NCBI GenBank assembly: GCA_001414485.1
Contig: LLEY01000057.1
Span: 62,001-126,000, forward strand
DNA: 64,000 nucleotides
DNA from: Calycina herbarum
Taxonomy: Eukaryota > Ascomycota > Leotiomycetes > Helotiales > Pezizellaceae
Direction: 5' to 3'
Part shown: positions 21,745 to 36,528 of the stretch, one piece after another
How positions within the stretch are numbered: position 1 is the stretch's first letter
Layout of the letters: each line of letters opens with the position of its first letter
Program-made: the position numbers and the translations under genes
Notes under the pieces: generated by a model
Seen by the model: the letters and a program-made list of their open reading frames with translations, nothing else
The model's database searches: none
What the model was told of the DNA's origin: nothing

Positions 21745-23231
21745 CTCTTTGTTTCTCTTATATCTAGGTTTCTAGCTAAGAGTATTAGCCTAAGCGTTTA
21801 ATATTCTCTTTATATACTAAATAATAATATTAAACTCTTCTAATATCTCTAACTATCTAGCTAACTATCTAGTCGTAAGTTCCTTAGTTGTTATAAACGT
21901 TCTAAGGTTCTTATAGTTAGATAAAACTATGACTTAGTATTTTACTAGCTATAAATAGATTCTCTAGTATTCTAAAGCTAATACTATAGTAAGTAATTCT
22001 TTGTCGAAGATACTATAGTTTTATTATACTAGGTTAAATGTTTTTAAATAATATATAATAGATATAAGTTTTCCTTTATTATTTAGTTATAAGTAGATTA
22101 TATCTACTACTATATCTAAGACGTCTGTTTTAATTATACTAGGTTTGTCTATATCGAAATCGTATAGAATAAGCTTTTCTATAAACCTTGCTTTAATCTT
22201 CTAAAAAGCATCTTTAGCTTATTTATTCTAAATAAACTTAATAGCTTTTTTAACTAATACTAATATTAGTTTAGTAATCTTTGTATAGTCTTAGATAAAT
22301 AGACGATAGAAGTTTATAAATCTAAGAAAAGACTATATATCTTTTATATTCTCTAGTAACTTCTAGTTTAAGATATCTTAGATCTTTACTAGATCTATTT
22401 CTATTTTTCCTAGGTTAAATACCTATCTTAAGAAAAGTATCTAAGTTACTTTAAACTTATATTTTAAGAGTTTTAACTAAGAGTTTACTTTTATAAGTTA
22501 TTATAAAACTTCTTTAATATATCTCTTATATTCTTCTTATTTTTCTAAGATTAAGATATTATTTAGATAGTAGATTACTATTACTCTTAGAAGATCTTCT
22601 AAAATATTATTATTTTATCTCTAATATATAGCTAGTATATTATAAAGTCTAAATAGTATAACTATGTATTTATAAAAGCCTAATAGTAAGATAAATACTA
22701 TCTTCTATTCGTCTTCGACTTTTATTTATATAAGTCTATAGACGTTTTATTAATCTAGTTTTATAAATTATACTACTTTACCTAACTTATCTTATAAGTA
22801 TTAGCTAGGTAGTAGTAGATAAGCGTTCTTAATCGTAGTATAATTTACTTCTTAGTAATTAATATATACTCTCTCTTCTAGGTTATCTTTTTTCTTAATA
22901 ATAAGTATATTTAAAGTAATTAGTAACTTAGATTTTCTAATATATCTCTTCTTAATACCTTCTCTTATATAACTTTCTATTCTTTATAAGCTTTTCTAGT
23001 TATATAACTGAAGCTTCTACTTTAAGAGGTAATAACTCTCTTTTAATTTAATCTTATAATTCTATAGACGATATTCTAGTAAGGCTTATAAGTCTTCTAG
23101 GTTTTCGAATAAGGCTTTAAATTCTTTATACTATATAGGTATTTCGTTATTAGCTGTCTTACTAATCTATAGAGAACCCTAGGCTAGGTGTCTTAGTATA
23201 TTAGAAGAGGTAGTACTAACCTCGTTCTAGC
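21745..23231 (-). pseudogene. Element A Pol segment (RT N-terminus to integrase start)
   Basis: Minus-strand RT from about 23231 with an IPIQYKEFKALFENLEDLQA entry block (about 23140-23080), then RT core to about 22270, RNase H to about 21890 and the start of integrase to 21745, where insert B interrupts. Continues at 16065-16014. Stops are at former Gln/Trp codons. Confidence 0.8.
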
Positions 23232-23384
23232 TATTAGAGCTTGTAGCAAGTGCTAATGAATTGAACTATAGAGGCTGTCTATATATAAGAAGATTCGATT
23301 ATCCTTTCTAAGCTAGAGTCCTTACTAACTTATATACTTAGTTAGCTCTTTCTAGAGGGTTCTACTAAGGGTACTCTCGAAGGT
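23232..23384 (-). repeat. 3' LTR of element C, first piece
   Basis: TATTAGAGCTTGTAGC to CTCTCGAAGGT; matches 42911-43064. The remainder of this LTR is at 37785-37873, on the far side of the Helitron. Confidence 0.85.
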
Positions 23385-24629
23385 GCCTTCGTACTCTTAG
23401 CTTGCTAAGAGAAGAAGGTTACTAAAAAAGATTCTAGCCGAACACTACGAGAGGGCTAAAAAAATAAGCGAGTTTTTATTACGTTTTTGTTACATTATCG
23501 ATAGATTATACGGTGAGGTCTAAAATAGGCGTGGTATAGAATATCGTGTATAAGTAAGGCTTAGTAATAGGCTTTTGTATTACCTTTGGTTATATAACTA
23601 TATTTCTTTTCGTTATCGTAGGTCTTATCTAACGTGATAACTTTTACCTTATAGTAGAATCTTATACCGAGGACGACTCTTATATTCTATTTTACTAAAT
23701 ATCGGAGTAGAGGTCTATGGTTACGTGTAGAGGCGTTCCGTATCTATACTAGTATAGAAGTAAACACTTATATCTCGATAACGTCCGGGAATCTAGAGAA
23801 ACAATTATTAATCTTTTACTATCCGTCTTTTATCTATACTTTATATGTAAACTACTCTAGTAGTATCCTTATATAAATACAACAGTTAACTTGGTTTTAG
23901 AAATAGCTTCTTCTACTCTACCACCCGCTACTTCTTATATGTCTTAAATATCTAGTTCTTAGGTCTAGCCTTATCCTAATAGTATAGAATAGCTACTTAT
24001 AAATCAACAGCGGATACGTGTAATTAAACTTCAAAGAGCAAAGGTTTAAGAGCTAGAGCGACAAGTGCAGTAGCGTAAACTTGCTAATATAGCTAGACTG
24101 CTAGAAAACCAGAGTAAAAGGTTTAAGGTATAAGACTTAAATCTAGATATTAAGTTCTAGGACTAATAGTATAAGCGTGATAAAGCTTCCGACGCCCGGA
24201 TAAAGCGGCAGAAGGTGAATAAAGAATAAGAAGCTGCTTATAAAGAGAATTTAAGACCTTCTAGTCCTACTACTATTAAGCGTAACTAGGAACTCTGGCG
24301 TAAGAGTATAGGAGTACGTTGTCTTAAAGAACGTAAGCAGAAAGCTTTACGAGATAAAGCAAGGTTAGAAGCTAGGGCCGTATCTAGGCTGCTAGTAGCT
24401 AGCTAGCAAGGTAATAACCCAAGTATAAGGAGGCGGATCGTAGGTATAGAAGACAGTAGATCGAGGTATAGTTGCCTATTCTAGATCTAGAAATTATTAC
24501 TTATAGTTTCATTTCTAGGATAAGAAATGTCTCACTCTTAGCGCTCGACTATAATAGCGTAATCCTATCTTTCCTAAGACAGGAGTTCGAATATATAGGA
24601 AGCGTTTTATCTAAATTCCTAGAGGTTAT

Positions 24630-24861
24630 TATCACGATCTATATCTGAAGACAAAGGCACAAGAGTATATATATATATATTCAAGAATTTAAAGCTATAG
24701 TTCTAAGAACGAGGGAATGCGGAATATATACCCTACGAAAAAGAGGTATTCCTACTAACTGTAAAGAGCCTTTAATCTCGTTATAAATCCGTCTAAGCGT
24801 TGCGGCTCTGACGGTCACGTGTAGGACCGAGAATCACGTGTTACGGACCAGCGCTGTAACA
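24630..24861 (-). repeat. 3' LTR of element D (232 bp)
   Basis: TATCACGATCTATATCTGAAG (TG to TA) to GACCAGCGCTGTAACA. Similar in reverse orientation to the LTR at 8565-8841. Confidence 0.9.
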
Positions 24862-24869
24862 TTACCCCC

Positions 24870-27800
24870 TCTTTTGGAAAAAGCTTGTTCGCAAGCTTTG
24901 TATTATAACTGAATCGTCTGTTAGATAATCGTAATCGTCTATTCCGTCTTCCTATGCTCGTATCCAGCTTTATAAAGCCCTTGGCGGACCAGCGCGGGCT
25001 AGATTAGCGAGGTGAAAATCGTGTAATTTGTGTAGGTAATACTTAAAATTCGAGGCCGGATACTACTGTGGATTAGGGTTATGGCCTAACTATTAAACCC
25101 TGTATTAGAGCTTTCTACGAACTGCTTTTATAGCTAAGACTTCTTCTACTTCTCACTCTTCCTAATCTGTAACCTGTATTAGCGGGGGTGGTTCGTTTAC
25201 CTGTCTAGGTAACGGATCTATAGCGGCCTTATAGAGCAGTGACGGGTAGAATACGGGGTGTATACGGAAGTGGTCTAGTAGTTCGAGCTAGAAAGAGTGT
25301 CCTTCGTAGGCTGTAATCCGGAACGGACCCTCGTTTTGTCTATCTAGCTTATAGCTTAGCCGGTCTATCTTCTAATTACGAGTCGATACTTAAACAAAGT
25401 CGTCTACGTCAAAGTCTACCGCTCTTCGAATCCGGTTCGCGGACCTTATATAGCGGTCTTATGCTTTACTAACTAATTCCTTTGCCACGGTCCAAGTGTC
25501 GTATATTCTCTATACGAGTGCCTCTACATCGGTCCGGTTAAGCTGTTCGTAGACCGTTACGGATTTATCTAGACAGTTCTAATCGAAGGACGTAGTAGCT
25601 ACGTATCTGTTAATTACTTTAAAGGGCGAGAGCCTACCTAGACTCTTATATAGAAGCGTAAGCTGAGCGTAGTCTAGAATAGAGACAAGTTCGCTCCAGT
25701 TGTCCTGATAGTAACTAATAAAAGGCTATAGGCGTTGATTAATCTATTAGTTTATGATTTCGGTTTGTCCGTCAGTTTATAGGTAGAAAGCAGTAGATAG
25801 CTTAAGCTTTATACTAAGGATTCTATAGAATTCAGACTAGAAAGAAGAAATAAACTATAGTCTACAGTCTGAAATAATACTTTATAGATAGCTGTGGGTT
25901 CGATAGATCTATATAACGTATATTCGAGCTATATCTTAGGCTATAACTGTCTTTAGACAGGGGATCGAGACTAATTACTTAGTTAGGCGATCTATAACTA
26001 CCTATAAGGTATCGTAACCTTGTTTATTAGCAGGGAAAGACTTATAGTCTATAGTAATATACTGCTAGAGACGTTCCGGAACTGGTAACGGGTGTAAAAA
26101 CCTAGGTTTATAGTCGTGAGGAACCGTAGCACGTCGACAGTCTCCGTAGTTACTAATGTAGGTTTCTACAGACGTCTGTAAACCTTTCTACTAGTATCTA
26201 CGGGCGAGGATAGCTACTGTCTTTGTCTGTCTAGGGTAAGCCGTAGATACTTATACGTGAGTCTTACGGATTAGGTCCGTCCGTAAGGTGCCTTGATTAG
26301 GAACCACAAGTCTCTTTTACTAAAGAAGTAAGCCGTTCTCTATTATCTAGTTTTAGTACCTGTAGGTAGCTTTCGTTCGGTCGTCTTCTAAGTCTGAAGA
26401 GTTACGGTTAGTAGTAAGTAACTGGTCGATAAGGTTAAGCGAGGGTTCTAAGGTAACTAGGGCTAACGTTATAGGAGGTTCTAATCGAGTAGTAATATAT
26501 AGATCTAACTAATTAGACGTAAGCAAGGTTTGTTGTCTTATAGACGCTTTTAGGTCGTTCTATAGGTTAACGTCTTAGTCTTAGTATATTAGCGTGTCCG
26601 TTTTCTCGTTCTACTTACTAGATTGAAACGTAATTATAAAATAGAACTCTGATAGAAACTCTGCCTATCTCGCTTACCGCTGGTTTAAGGTTTTAGAGGT
26701 TATAAAGTACTTTAAAGCTTTGTAATCGGTGAAGACCTTAATCTAGGAGCTAGTTCGAGTAAGATCCGCTTGCTATTATCCGAAAGAGCGTATAATAGCT
26801 AGCATCTTCTTATCGTAGATTTGGTAGTTTAGCTTAGCAGGGTTCATCGTCTTTGAGAAGTAGCCTACGGGTCTCTACGGTTCGGTTTCGGATATACGTT
26901 ATAATATTATAGCCGTAACTACTTCGTCAGAAGCGTTAGTCTTAACTATAGTCTCTAAATCAGCCGTAAAGTAGTATAAGAGAGAGGCAGTAACTAAGGC
27001 TTCTTTTAACGTATTAAAAGCCTTCTTATATTCTAAGTCGAACTTAAACAGCACTTCCTTACTCGTAAGATAGTTCAGCAGATAAGCAATCTGTCTATAA
27101 TCCTAAATAAAACGTCGGTAGAAGTTATAAAAACCTAGAAAGGACTAGATACCCTTAACAGTACTAGGATATTTCTAGGAAACGATTGCTAAGATCTTCT
27201 CTAGGTCGACTTCGATTCCGTCTATAGAGATAATAAAACCAAGGTACTTCGTATAAGTAACGTAGAACTCTGTCTTCTTAATATCCACTTATAGCCTAGC
27301 TTTACGGAGCCGTTCTAAGACCTTACAGACGTGTTTAACATGTTCGAGCTTATTATTAGAGTATATAAGAATGTCGTTAAGGTAAGCTATATAAAAGTTA
27401 TTAAGATATTCTATAAGAACGCTATTTATATACCTCTAGTATGTAGTAGGACCGTTAGTTAAGCCGAAAGGCAACACCTTATATTTAAACGTACTATAAC
27501 GGGTTCGAAAGGTTATAAGTTCTTCCGACTCTAGTTCTATACGTATACAGTTGAAAGCTTAACAAATGTCGAGCTTTATAAGGATTTTAGTACTAGTAAT
27601 TCGTATAAGAGTTTCGTCGATTAGCGGAAGAGGGTGCTGGTCCTTACGAGTAAGGTTGTTAAGTTTCTAGTAGTTAATATAGAGCTATAAGCTTCCGTTA
27701 GACTTCTTTATAAACAGTACTAGAGAGGCGAAAGAGGCATGGCTAGGAATAATAAACCCTTTATCGAGGTTATCGAGGTTATACTGCTTTATAGCTAGAA

Positions 27801-30120
27801 GTTCCTTAGTCGTTATCTTATATAACAGGCTATGCGATAGAGTATTCGGACCTGTAAGTTCGATCTAGTAGTCGACTTAGTTTCGTAGCAGAGGAAGCTC
27901 GTCTAAAGCTCTCTTTAAAAAGACATCCTTAAAGTCTATGTATTCCTAGCAAACGTTCTATTCTACTAGTTGTTCGTCTAAAGCGTAATCTACTAAAGAG
28001 AGCTCTATACGTAACCTGTCTATAAGAGCATAGTCGATCTCTTATAAGCTAGTAGAGAAGACTTCGTTATCGCGCTTTTGAAGGTTAAGTTTAAAAGCAG
28101 CAGCTCTAATACAATAGATATTAATAGCGAAGTCTTCCGTAGGTTTACGGATATCCGTAAGCGAGCTCACAGCTGCTTTACGGTCTATAACTGAACGTTT
28201 TCCTAAGAAGGATCGACGACGTTGTTAGCAGTTAGGAATAAGGACCTGTATTCTATTCTAGGCAGAGACGAGGTCTTACTAAAAGCTTTCGTCTAGAATT
28301 TCCTCAAGAGTGACTAGTAGCGGGGTTTGGCGCTAGCTTCGAGGCAGTATCGAATAGATTAATATAGGTTCCTCTATAGCATTCTAGCGGAGGTCGCGGT
28401 TCTCTATATCCTCCTAAGCCTAGAGGTCTAGTAGGGAGATAGTTATCGATTCCCTAGTAATAGGTACTAAGTGATTAAATCGATAAACCGGGGGAAGGGA
28501 TTCTAGCTACTTAATCTTACAGCTACGGACTGCTAACTTTACGTTTACGTCTATAAGCTATTAACGGCCGATAATAATATCGTGTCTACTAATATTAGTA
28601 ATTAAGAAGGGCGTATTAGTAAACTGTCGTCTGTTAATACTTAGCATTAAGCGAATAACGCGAGTAATCGCTAGTCCTTTATGTCTATTAAACTCTATAA
28701 TTAATATTACGTATAATAGCTTTTCCGTAGCCTATCTATAATATTAACTTAACTAGTCGGCTAAAGCTATATTAATAAATAGCTATCTATTCGCTCTAGT
28801 ATTAATAAGTCTAGTAGTATTAAAAGTATATCTATTCTTAATTAAAGTATATATAGTTGTAAAAGCCTTTCCGCCTATTATACGACTTAGATTAAGAGGT
28901 TAAGATCTAAGTTTGTTTTACTCTAAAGAGGAGACTTACTTCAGAGCTGTTCTTTTCCCGAGTCCTTATAGACGAGTTCCTCGTCAGCCGATTCTTCTCT
29001 AGGCGCTTATAGTCCGTAGGAGTCTATAAGCGAGTTTTCAGCGTCTTCTAATAGCTTAATAGCTATAGAGGGTTTTCGAGGAAGAGGGCATTTACTAGCG
29101 TAGTGCCTAGGTTTATCGTAATTATAATAGATAACGTCTACTATATCCTAGACAGGAGTTATACTCTTACGAGTAGGCAAAGGAGTCTTATAGTCTGTAA
29201 CTAGAGAGTAACGGACCGGGCTTTGGGTTAGCGGATAACCAATAGTAGTACGTAGAGCCGGAAGTTAGTAAGTTAATCCGTAGCCGGCAAGGAAACCTCT
29301 TATAAGTGGGCGGCGGTTGTAGTAAGCTATAAGGCGTTCCTTAATAGTTACCCCGTCTTAATAGACAGAGTAATAGCGGTTATATAACTAGTTAAAGGTT
29401 ACTAGGGTGATTCGGACTAGCGAGATGCTTACTTAGAGAGCTAGTATAAGCTTCTGATATAAATCTTCGGACCACTTACTTAACGGGATATAAGCCTTAG
29501 TTATAAGGCTTAAGAAGGTTGCTTTAAACATAGCAAAAGTCTCGTCCTCTTATATTAAGAGTTTATAGAAGACCTTATAGGCCTCTATAGCTTCGTTACT
29601 ATCTACGAACAAGGTATCTAGATATACAAGCATATCTATAACGTTTATAAATAAGGTAGGGGAACCGAAATCCATCTATAGTTCCAGGTGCTCTTATGCT
29701 ACGCCGGAAGTAGCTATAAAGACGAAGGTAAGTTTGTCTTATTCGTCCTCGAAGAGGTTCTTTCTTATTTTACTAGCTAGGATAATCCGCCAGGCCTTAT
29801 ATAACGGGGAGATGCTGTTCTTAAGTTTCTCGCTATCTTAGAACTTGCGAGTAGAATTATTAGAACTAAATCGGGAACGGGAGGAGTCGGTAGTAACCTC
29901 TTAGAGGGCTTATGTATACTCGCGGCTCGGGAGAGGGTTGTTAGAGTAGTTTACGAGCAATAGGGTTTAGTAGAGTTGCGTATATAAAGAGAGGATTTCA
30001 GCCTGTAAACGAACGTTTTCGTCCGTAGAAGGCTTGCTTATCGCAGGGGAGGCAGGCGAGGGAGGGGCGACTCTAGGGGTGTTATCCGGTTATTAAGGCT
30101 TAGTTTAAGACGAGCTAGTA
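24870..30120 (-). pseudogene. Gag-Pol of element D, RIP-inactivated
   Basis: Minus strand, high to low: Gag about 30110-29150; zinc knuckle near 29135-29090 (YYNYDKPRHYASKCP, Cys partly Tyr); protease near 28810-28540 with an INTRANRQLFIN block in place of DTGA; RT about 27880-27000 with YSTFKYKVLPFGLTNGPTTY and LEYKKAFNTL; RNase H about 26990-26600; integrase about 26250-25500 (ITIDYKSFPANKQGYD, IISDCRLQFISSF, STAFYLQTDGQTEIINQ); chromodomain about 25170-25030 (EVEEVLAIKAVRRKL). The C-terminus ends with FPKEGV beside the LTR. Less decayed than element A; the DDE and RT blocks can be read with few changes. Confidence 0.87.
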
Positions 30121-30438
30121 GGTGTCTTCCCTTTTCTACTATAACCACTTCAAGTGTCGGCTATTATATTGTCGGAAAGGAAGGAGGAGAAGGTAGAGAG
30201 AGGTTATAAAAAAAAGGTTATATAGGCTATTATAAGCGTGTCTTTCGAGGAGATAAGTCGTTATAGACGCAGAGATGCTCGAGGGATCCGTTTATAGGAA
30301 GAGGGGCTGTTATAGGCAGAGGAGGAGGGTCGTAATCATACTATTACGAGTGTAAGATCTTCTAGCTATTACGAGCGTAGAATCCGGTCGATATTATAAT
30401 TCTTTGTAGGGAGTAAAAAGGGTTAAGCTTTAAATAAT

Positions 30439-30669
30439 GTCACGATCTATATCTGAAGGTAAAGGCATAAGAGTATATATGTGTATATTTAAGAATTTAA
30501 AGCTACAGTTCTAAGAACGAGGGAATGTGGAATATATACCCTACGAAAAAGGGGTATTCCTACTAACTGTAAAGAGCCTTTAATCTCGTCATAAATCCGT
30601 CCAAGCGTTGCGGCTCTGACGGTCACGTGTAGGACCGAGAATCACGTGTTACGGACCAGCGCCGTAACA
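30439..30669 (-). repeat. 5' LTR of element D (231 bp)
   Basis: TGTCACGATCTATATCTGAAG to GACCAGCGCCGTAACA; nearly identical to its partner. Confidence 0.9.
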
Positions 30670-33600
30670 GTTATTACGCTAGATATTCAGATGTCTTATA
30701 TAAGAGCGTATTAGAGAGCTATTATACACGCCTCTATACAACTACCTTGTAGGATATGCAGAGGCCTATTCTAAGTAGACTATGCTATTTCTATCTCTCT
30801 TTAAGATGAAAATTTATAGCACTACCTTCGAGAAACTTAAACTAGACCGGATTCCTACGTAGTTGATAATAATCGACTATCTCTCTATCTAACTTGTAAT
30901 TCCTATATTATAAAAAAGAAAATTCCGCTATTATCTACTAGGAACTTTATTAACCGATTATTCTACTAAGATTATCCTGCTATGCTTCGAGACCTTAATA
31001 TTATTAAGGAATGCTTTATTACTCGTACTTATATTATTAGTACCTTTCTAAAGCTTACTTCTAGTACTTATAAAGGTATTAGTTATAGAGGGGTACGCGG
31101 TTATTATATTACTATAAAACAGGACCTAAGTAACATCCTTACAATCCTCTCTACTAAAAGGTTATAAGATTATACTACTATTATAGTAAGCTAGGAAAGA
31201 GAGACTCCGCCGTCAGAGGAGAACCTCGCTCGCTTCTGCTCTATTAGCAAGGGTAAGGTCCTACAAGCTTTATTATAGCTCTACGCTTATAACCCTATAT
31301 ATAAATTCGTAACTATTAACTATAAGCTGTTAGACTCTTAGTCTAAAGACCACATCCCCTAAGAGATTCGAGATATATTTATTACTCTTTAGACTAGTAT
31401 AGCTTCTCCTATTCAAGATAAGCGAGAGAGATACGTAACTTCTTTAAAAGACGGCTTGTTTAAGAATAAGCTCGATATAGAAGTAGAAGATGCTAAGCTA
31501 GGAACAATTCTTACCTAGTCCTTCTTTTCCGACTTCTATAGCTAGGATCTACAGCCTACTAAGGCCCTACTGGCTAGTCTTTACGCTATTCTAGAAAGTA
31601 AGGAGTCCGAGAGGTTACCTAGTATATCTAGATTAATTCCTATTTATAGTCGAGCCCTACTAATAGGTACTGCTATATAAGAGCTATACTCGGGTCTTCT
31701 ACGTAGAGAAAACTCTACTAGTCTAAGAATAGAGACCTCTCCTAACCTAGTTAACCCTTATATTACTTATAAGAGTGCTCTTAGACTACTACTTCTTAAC
31801 TCGTTTACCGACCCTATATACTTTATAGGTGCTTTCCTAACCCTATTTCTATATAGTATTAGAGGGTATCTAGGTAATATAGATAGGAGTCGTTCTTAAA
31901 AGGTGTTACTTTAAGACTTTATAAAATATACTATGTTATATTACTCCTACTTATAGGTAATACTCTTTTAGTATTATATATAGTAACTAATGTTCTAGAT
32001 TCTCTTAATACTACAACTTTATATTCTATATCTACGACCTGATTCTCATCTGATAGACATGTCTCGGAAACTATCTCTAGGTTAAAAAGGGTTATTAGGG
32101 TACTGCTACTACGGATCTAGTAAGACTTTCCGGTAATAAGCTATATACTACTACTATTCAATTCTAAAACAAGTCTAAAATCACGAACTTAGTAGTTTAT
32201 ACCTTAATTAATAATATAAGGATTATTTCGTCCTTTAATCTAGAGTCTTTTAGAGAAAAGATAAGACTTCGAAACCTTATTTTCGAGAAGATTAGTCGTT
32301 TTAGGCTTCTACTTATTTAGTTTACTCTTAATCCTTATAATATAGAGAATATCTTTATTATTAAGCTAGCTAGGGAAGATGTTAGCCTAGACGATATAGC
32401 TATCCGGTCGCGCTTACTTAAGTTAACGCTAAAGAATCCAACTCTAGTAGCTTAATACTTCTATGCTATTATTACCGCATTCTTCGACTGTTTTTTTAAG
32501 TGTCTATCTTAAGAGGCTGGCATTTTTAGTACTATTTCTTCGTACTTTAGAGTAGTAGAGTTAACGACCTAGATAATATTATACCTTTATAGATTTGCCT
32601 AGCTATCTAGGAACTTTAGCGCTATAAACTTATCCTAGTAGTTAGCTGACGACAGTGAATTCCAGGGTCGACTTATCACCTATATAAAGTCAATAGTAAA
32701 GGAGATAGTTGATCTTACATTCGATTAGCGGTTTACTACGACAGAACCTCCTAGCTCGGCTACCTTTAGTATACTTAACTATATAACCTCTAAAGAGTTT
32801 TAAGATACTCTTAGTATTAACTCTAATAATGTTACTACTAAGATGTAAATACATGTCTATACTTATACCTATACTAAATATTAAAGAAAGGATATAAAAG
32901 CTCGCCTTAGGACTTAATAAGCAGATGATAAGTATAAGGGTCCGAGGTCGTAAAAATCCCTTCTTTAGATCTGCCGTTTCCTGTTTCTAAAGCCACTAGT
33001 GCTAGAATCTATTATAATAGCCGAGGGTTTTATACGGATGTAGAGAAATCATTAGTTTGTTAACAAATACAACCCTATTATCTCTTCTATAATCAGATAT
33101 AACTACGATGTTAATTTTACACCTTTATCGCCGAAGGTCCTTATAGCTGTCTACTATATAACTAACTATATTACAAAGTCTTAGACGGATCGTAGTCAGC
33201 TTATACTTGCCGCTGCTATTCTAAAGAAATCTTAGGAGGTTGCTAAGGCTAAAGCTACTTTAAACATTAGTTTACTAGTCTCTCTACTACTAGATATAGC
33301 CAAATTTATATTAAAGGCGTACTATAGATTTACAAGGGATACCGAGGTTAGAGCCTCTACAGTAGCTTATTTCCTTCTAAACTAACTATTATTCTATATA
33401 CTATAAGAGGGTCGGTCTAGAACGATTAACTTTCACTAGGTAAAGACTGCTTTCTAGGCTACGCTTACTACGTTACTAGATAATTCAAATCCTAATATCG
33501 GTGTAATAGAGGCAGAATAGTATACTAAGTTTGACTCGGAAAGTCGGCATCCTTCTTTATATAAGAACTATAGAAAACGAGGTCTAAGACTAGCAGGTCT

Positions 33601-36528
33601 CTGTTTCTATAAGTATGCTTCTTAAATCTTTACACAGACGTCAGCTGCTGCTGCTAGACGTACTATATACTTTTTGTTTAATAATATATACCTATAGTAT
33701 ATAACTCACGTCTAAGTCTTAGTAAACTCAAGCGAAGCACTAGCGACGCCTTCTCTATATAGAAGCTTTACTCGATTTTAAGAGGCAGACGAAAGTATAC
33801 AGCTAAATATATCTAGGACCTAGGATAAGATTAATAAGACATTACTTAGGTTGTTCTATTCTTAGAATAAACTTTCTTCGGCTTTCTCGGAAAACTAGCT
33901 CTAGGAACTTCGAGTCTCCGAATATAAGAACATATATATCTAGGACTAAGTTGTTTAATCTCTCTCTTTATATCTAGTACATCTATCTTAGAATGTTCTA
34001 CTCTTATAGCGTAGTAAAGAAGCTGCTGATAAGAACTGGAGAGAGCGTAGTATTAAGTTTAATAACTACCTAGAGAGTGTAGATTATTATACTTACGATA
34101 ATAAGAAAGAGGTTAATATTAACCTCGACTTTGCTACCCTGCTTCCTACCTAACACCATCTGCTCTAGGCGGCCCTGGATATCCGTAGTAATGTGAACTA
34201 TAGCACTGGCAGGCTACAGGTCCTTCTTAATCTATTAGACACTAGTATACACTTTTATAATAGTATAACGGTTAAGGCGTAAGGTAAAGAACTTTAAACA
34301 GATTCAGGATTAGAAACTTCTACCTATAAGACCGTACCCTTACTTCCTACTAATGATTAATCAGCATCCTTAGTTCTATCTCTAGACCTCTAACCTCTCT
34401 CCACAGCCTTACTACCTGCTCTATAGGCTATATTTCAAATTACTCCTACTACCGACTTAGTAGTTTCCTTAATTTAAAGCTATTACTAGCTTAATAGTAA
34501 ACAGATGCTTATTATCTAAGCTTTATTCGACCAGATCCTATATCCTATTATAGTAAATACTTCTAAGGATTAATTCCTACTATACCTTAGAAGAGTCGGT
34601 GGCGCTAGAAAGACTTATTTAATTAAGGTATTTCTCTTTAGCCTCTCTATTATTTAGAGAGAAGAAGAAGTTCTCTTAACGGCTTCAACTAGGGCTATAG
34701 CTATAAATATTAGCGGCTTAACTTACTACTCTACTCTTTCTTTATTTAGTAACCAGCTTGTACACCCTACTATAAAATTAAGGCTTGCTTATAAAAGAAT
34801 CTTTATTCTTAATAAGGTTAGTATAGTAGGCCTTAAGGCCCTTGTCTAACTAGATAACCGCTATAACGCTATATAGGACCGAGATAGAGGGAGCTTAGCT
34901 ATCTTTGGTAGCCTCTCTATCGTGATCTATTTAGAGGACTTTAATTAATTCACTCCTGTAGGTGGCTACGTAATATAGAGGCAGGACATCTATAATATCT
35001 AGGTACTTCAAGCTAGAAAGTTTATTTAGAACTGTTTTAAGAAGGTAGTTTTTCTTATAGAGCAGATGTGATAAGCGGAAGACTTATAATTTCAAGCCCT
35101 GTTAGAGAGAGCACGCTCTATAACATTGACCGAGGATAATATAAATATCTTAAATTCTTAAACTATAGTAGAAAGAATAGTAAGAGAAGAGATTCTACTA
35201 GATCGGGTAATAATCCGAGTTAATTAACTTCGCGAAGATATTAACCTTACCTAGCTAGAAACCTTTACTAAAAAGAATATATAAAAGATCTATTTTTTCC
35301 TAGCTTAGTACGATATACTAAACGTACCTACTGTCGATTATTTACTTCTTATTAGAATGATATTTTAAGTAGAAGAAGCAGGCACTCTTAAAGGACCTAG
35401 GCTCTTTGCTTTTACTAAAGAGATGCCTATTATGCTTTTATAAAACACGAAAACTAGTGCTGGTTTGGTTAATAGTATAACTAGAACTGTAGAGAGGGTA
35501 ATCTTAGATATAAATACGTAACGTAAGTACCTCCTTATACTTATATACCGCCTTACTAATAATCGAGAAGCTACCTGGATCGAGCTAGACGACCTTTACG
35601 TCTTGTATACCTCTCTACTTCTATACGTCCTAGTACGCTCTACTTATAAGTATAACCTCTTATTCTCTAATATTCCTGAGGAACTGGTTCCTATTCTCTC
35701 TATTAAAATAAGAGAACAGATATCGGAACTGTTAGGCCTTCTATTCCGCCGGTACTAAGTTCTATTAACTCTTAGATTTGTAATCACGGATTATAAGTAC
35801 TAGGGTTCTATATTTACTAACCTTATTCTTAACCTAAAGTTTCTAGCTTAACGTAGGCTAGACTTATATAAGAAATAGACATTAATAAACGTCTAGCTCG
35901 GGAGGCTGAAAACACTAGTAGAGGTCTAGTTACGAAAACCTATTACGCTTGCTAATATATAAGCTTCTCTATACAAAGACCTTAAGCTTAAGATTTTACG
36001 TTTAGAGGATATTAAGCGAGATACTATTCGCTCGTAGACTATATAATATCCCCTCTATTACATATTTAATTATTATATAGGCCTTGTCTATATAGTTATA
36101 ATTTATAAATCAACTAGCTTCTTCTGTATATTAAAGTTATAAATAGATTAATATACTTAGGGGTTTGAGGATGTAATCCTAATAGGGGGTTTTAAGCGAG
36201 GCTAGCCAGGCCTATATACGAGCCTCTTACTTTAAGTAAACACTTTAAGAAAACTGTTTAAGTAAATATACTAATATATTAATAAGAGTAAAAATGCTAG
36301 TAGAGTAAGATAAACTAGGTTAGAGGGTAGATCTCTTATTCTTAGCTATAATACAGGGTATATCCTCTATCTCTTATATAAGAATCTCTAGGATTTATTT
36401 TCTAGTCTTGCCTCTTAGCTTTGCTTTTAATTTAATTTCTAGTAGAGGAAAATTAATATATTTCTCTTTTCGATTATACTTCTACTACTTATTATTCTTA
36501 TAATAAGTTATACTCTTTCTCGATACCT

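Larger units (their letters stand above)
24630..30669 (-). mobile_element. Element D: complete-structure Ty3/gypsy retrotransposon (6.04 kb), TSD GTTAT
   Basis: LTRs of 232 and 231 bp at 24630-24861 and 30439-30669, flanked by GTTAT at 24625-24629 and 30670-30674. It is inserted in the Helitron Rep-helicase frame. Genes run on the minus strand. It is the innermost and therefore youngest insertion of its branch, yet is also RIPed. Confidence 0.9.
23930..36060 (+). pseudogene. Helitron Rep-Pif1 helicase protein, RIP-inactivated and split by element D
   Basis: Readable on the plus strand at about 23930-24629 and 30675-36060. The N-terminal part is a charged, coiled-coil-like segment. After insert D the frame continues with a helitron N-terminal block (a 61-codon open piece at 30982-31167 includes LNIIKECFITRTYII). 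The Rep HUH site is recognisable at about 32575-32600 as ILYLYRF, where the two His are now Tyr. A following helitron block (AVYYITNYITKSQ, near 33147-33187) is clear. The helicase begins near 34510; its P-loop region reads VGGARKTYLI at about 34590-34620, and later Pif1-type motifs run to about 36000. Stops are at former Gln/Trp codons. Confidence 0.8.
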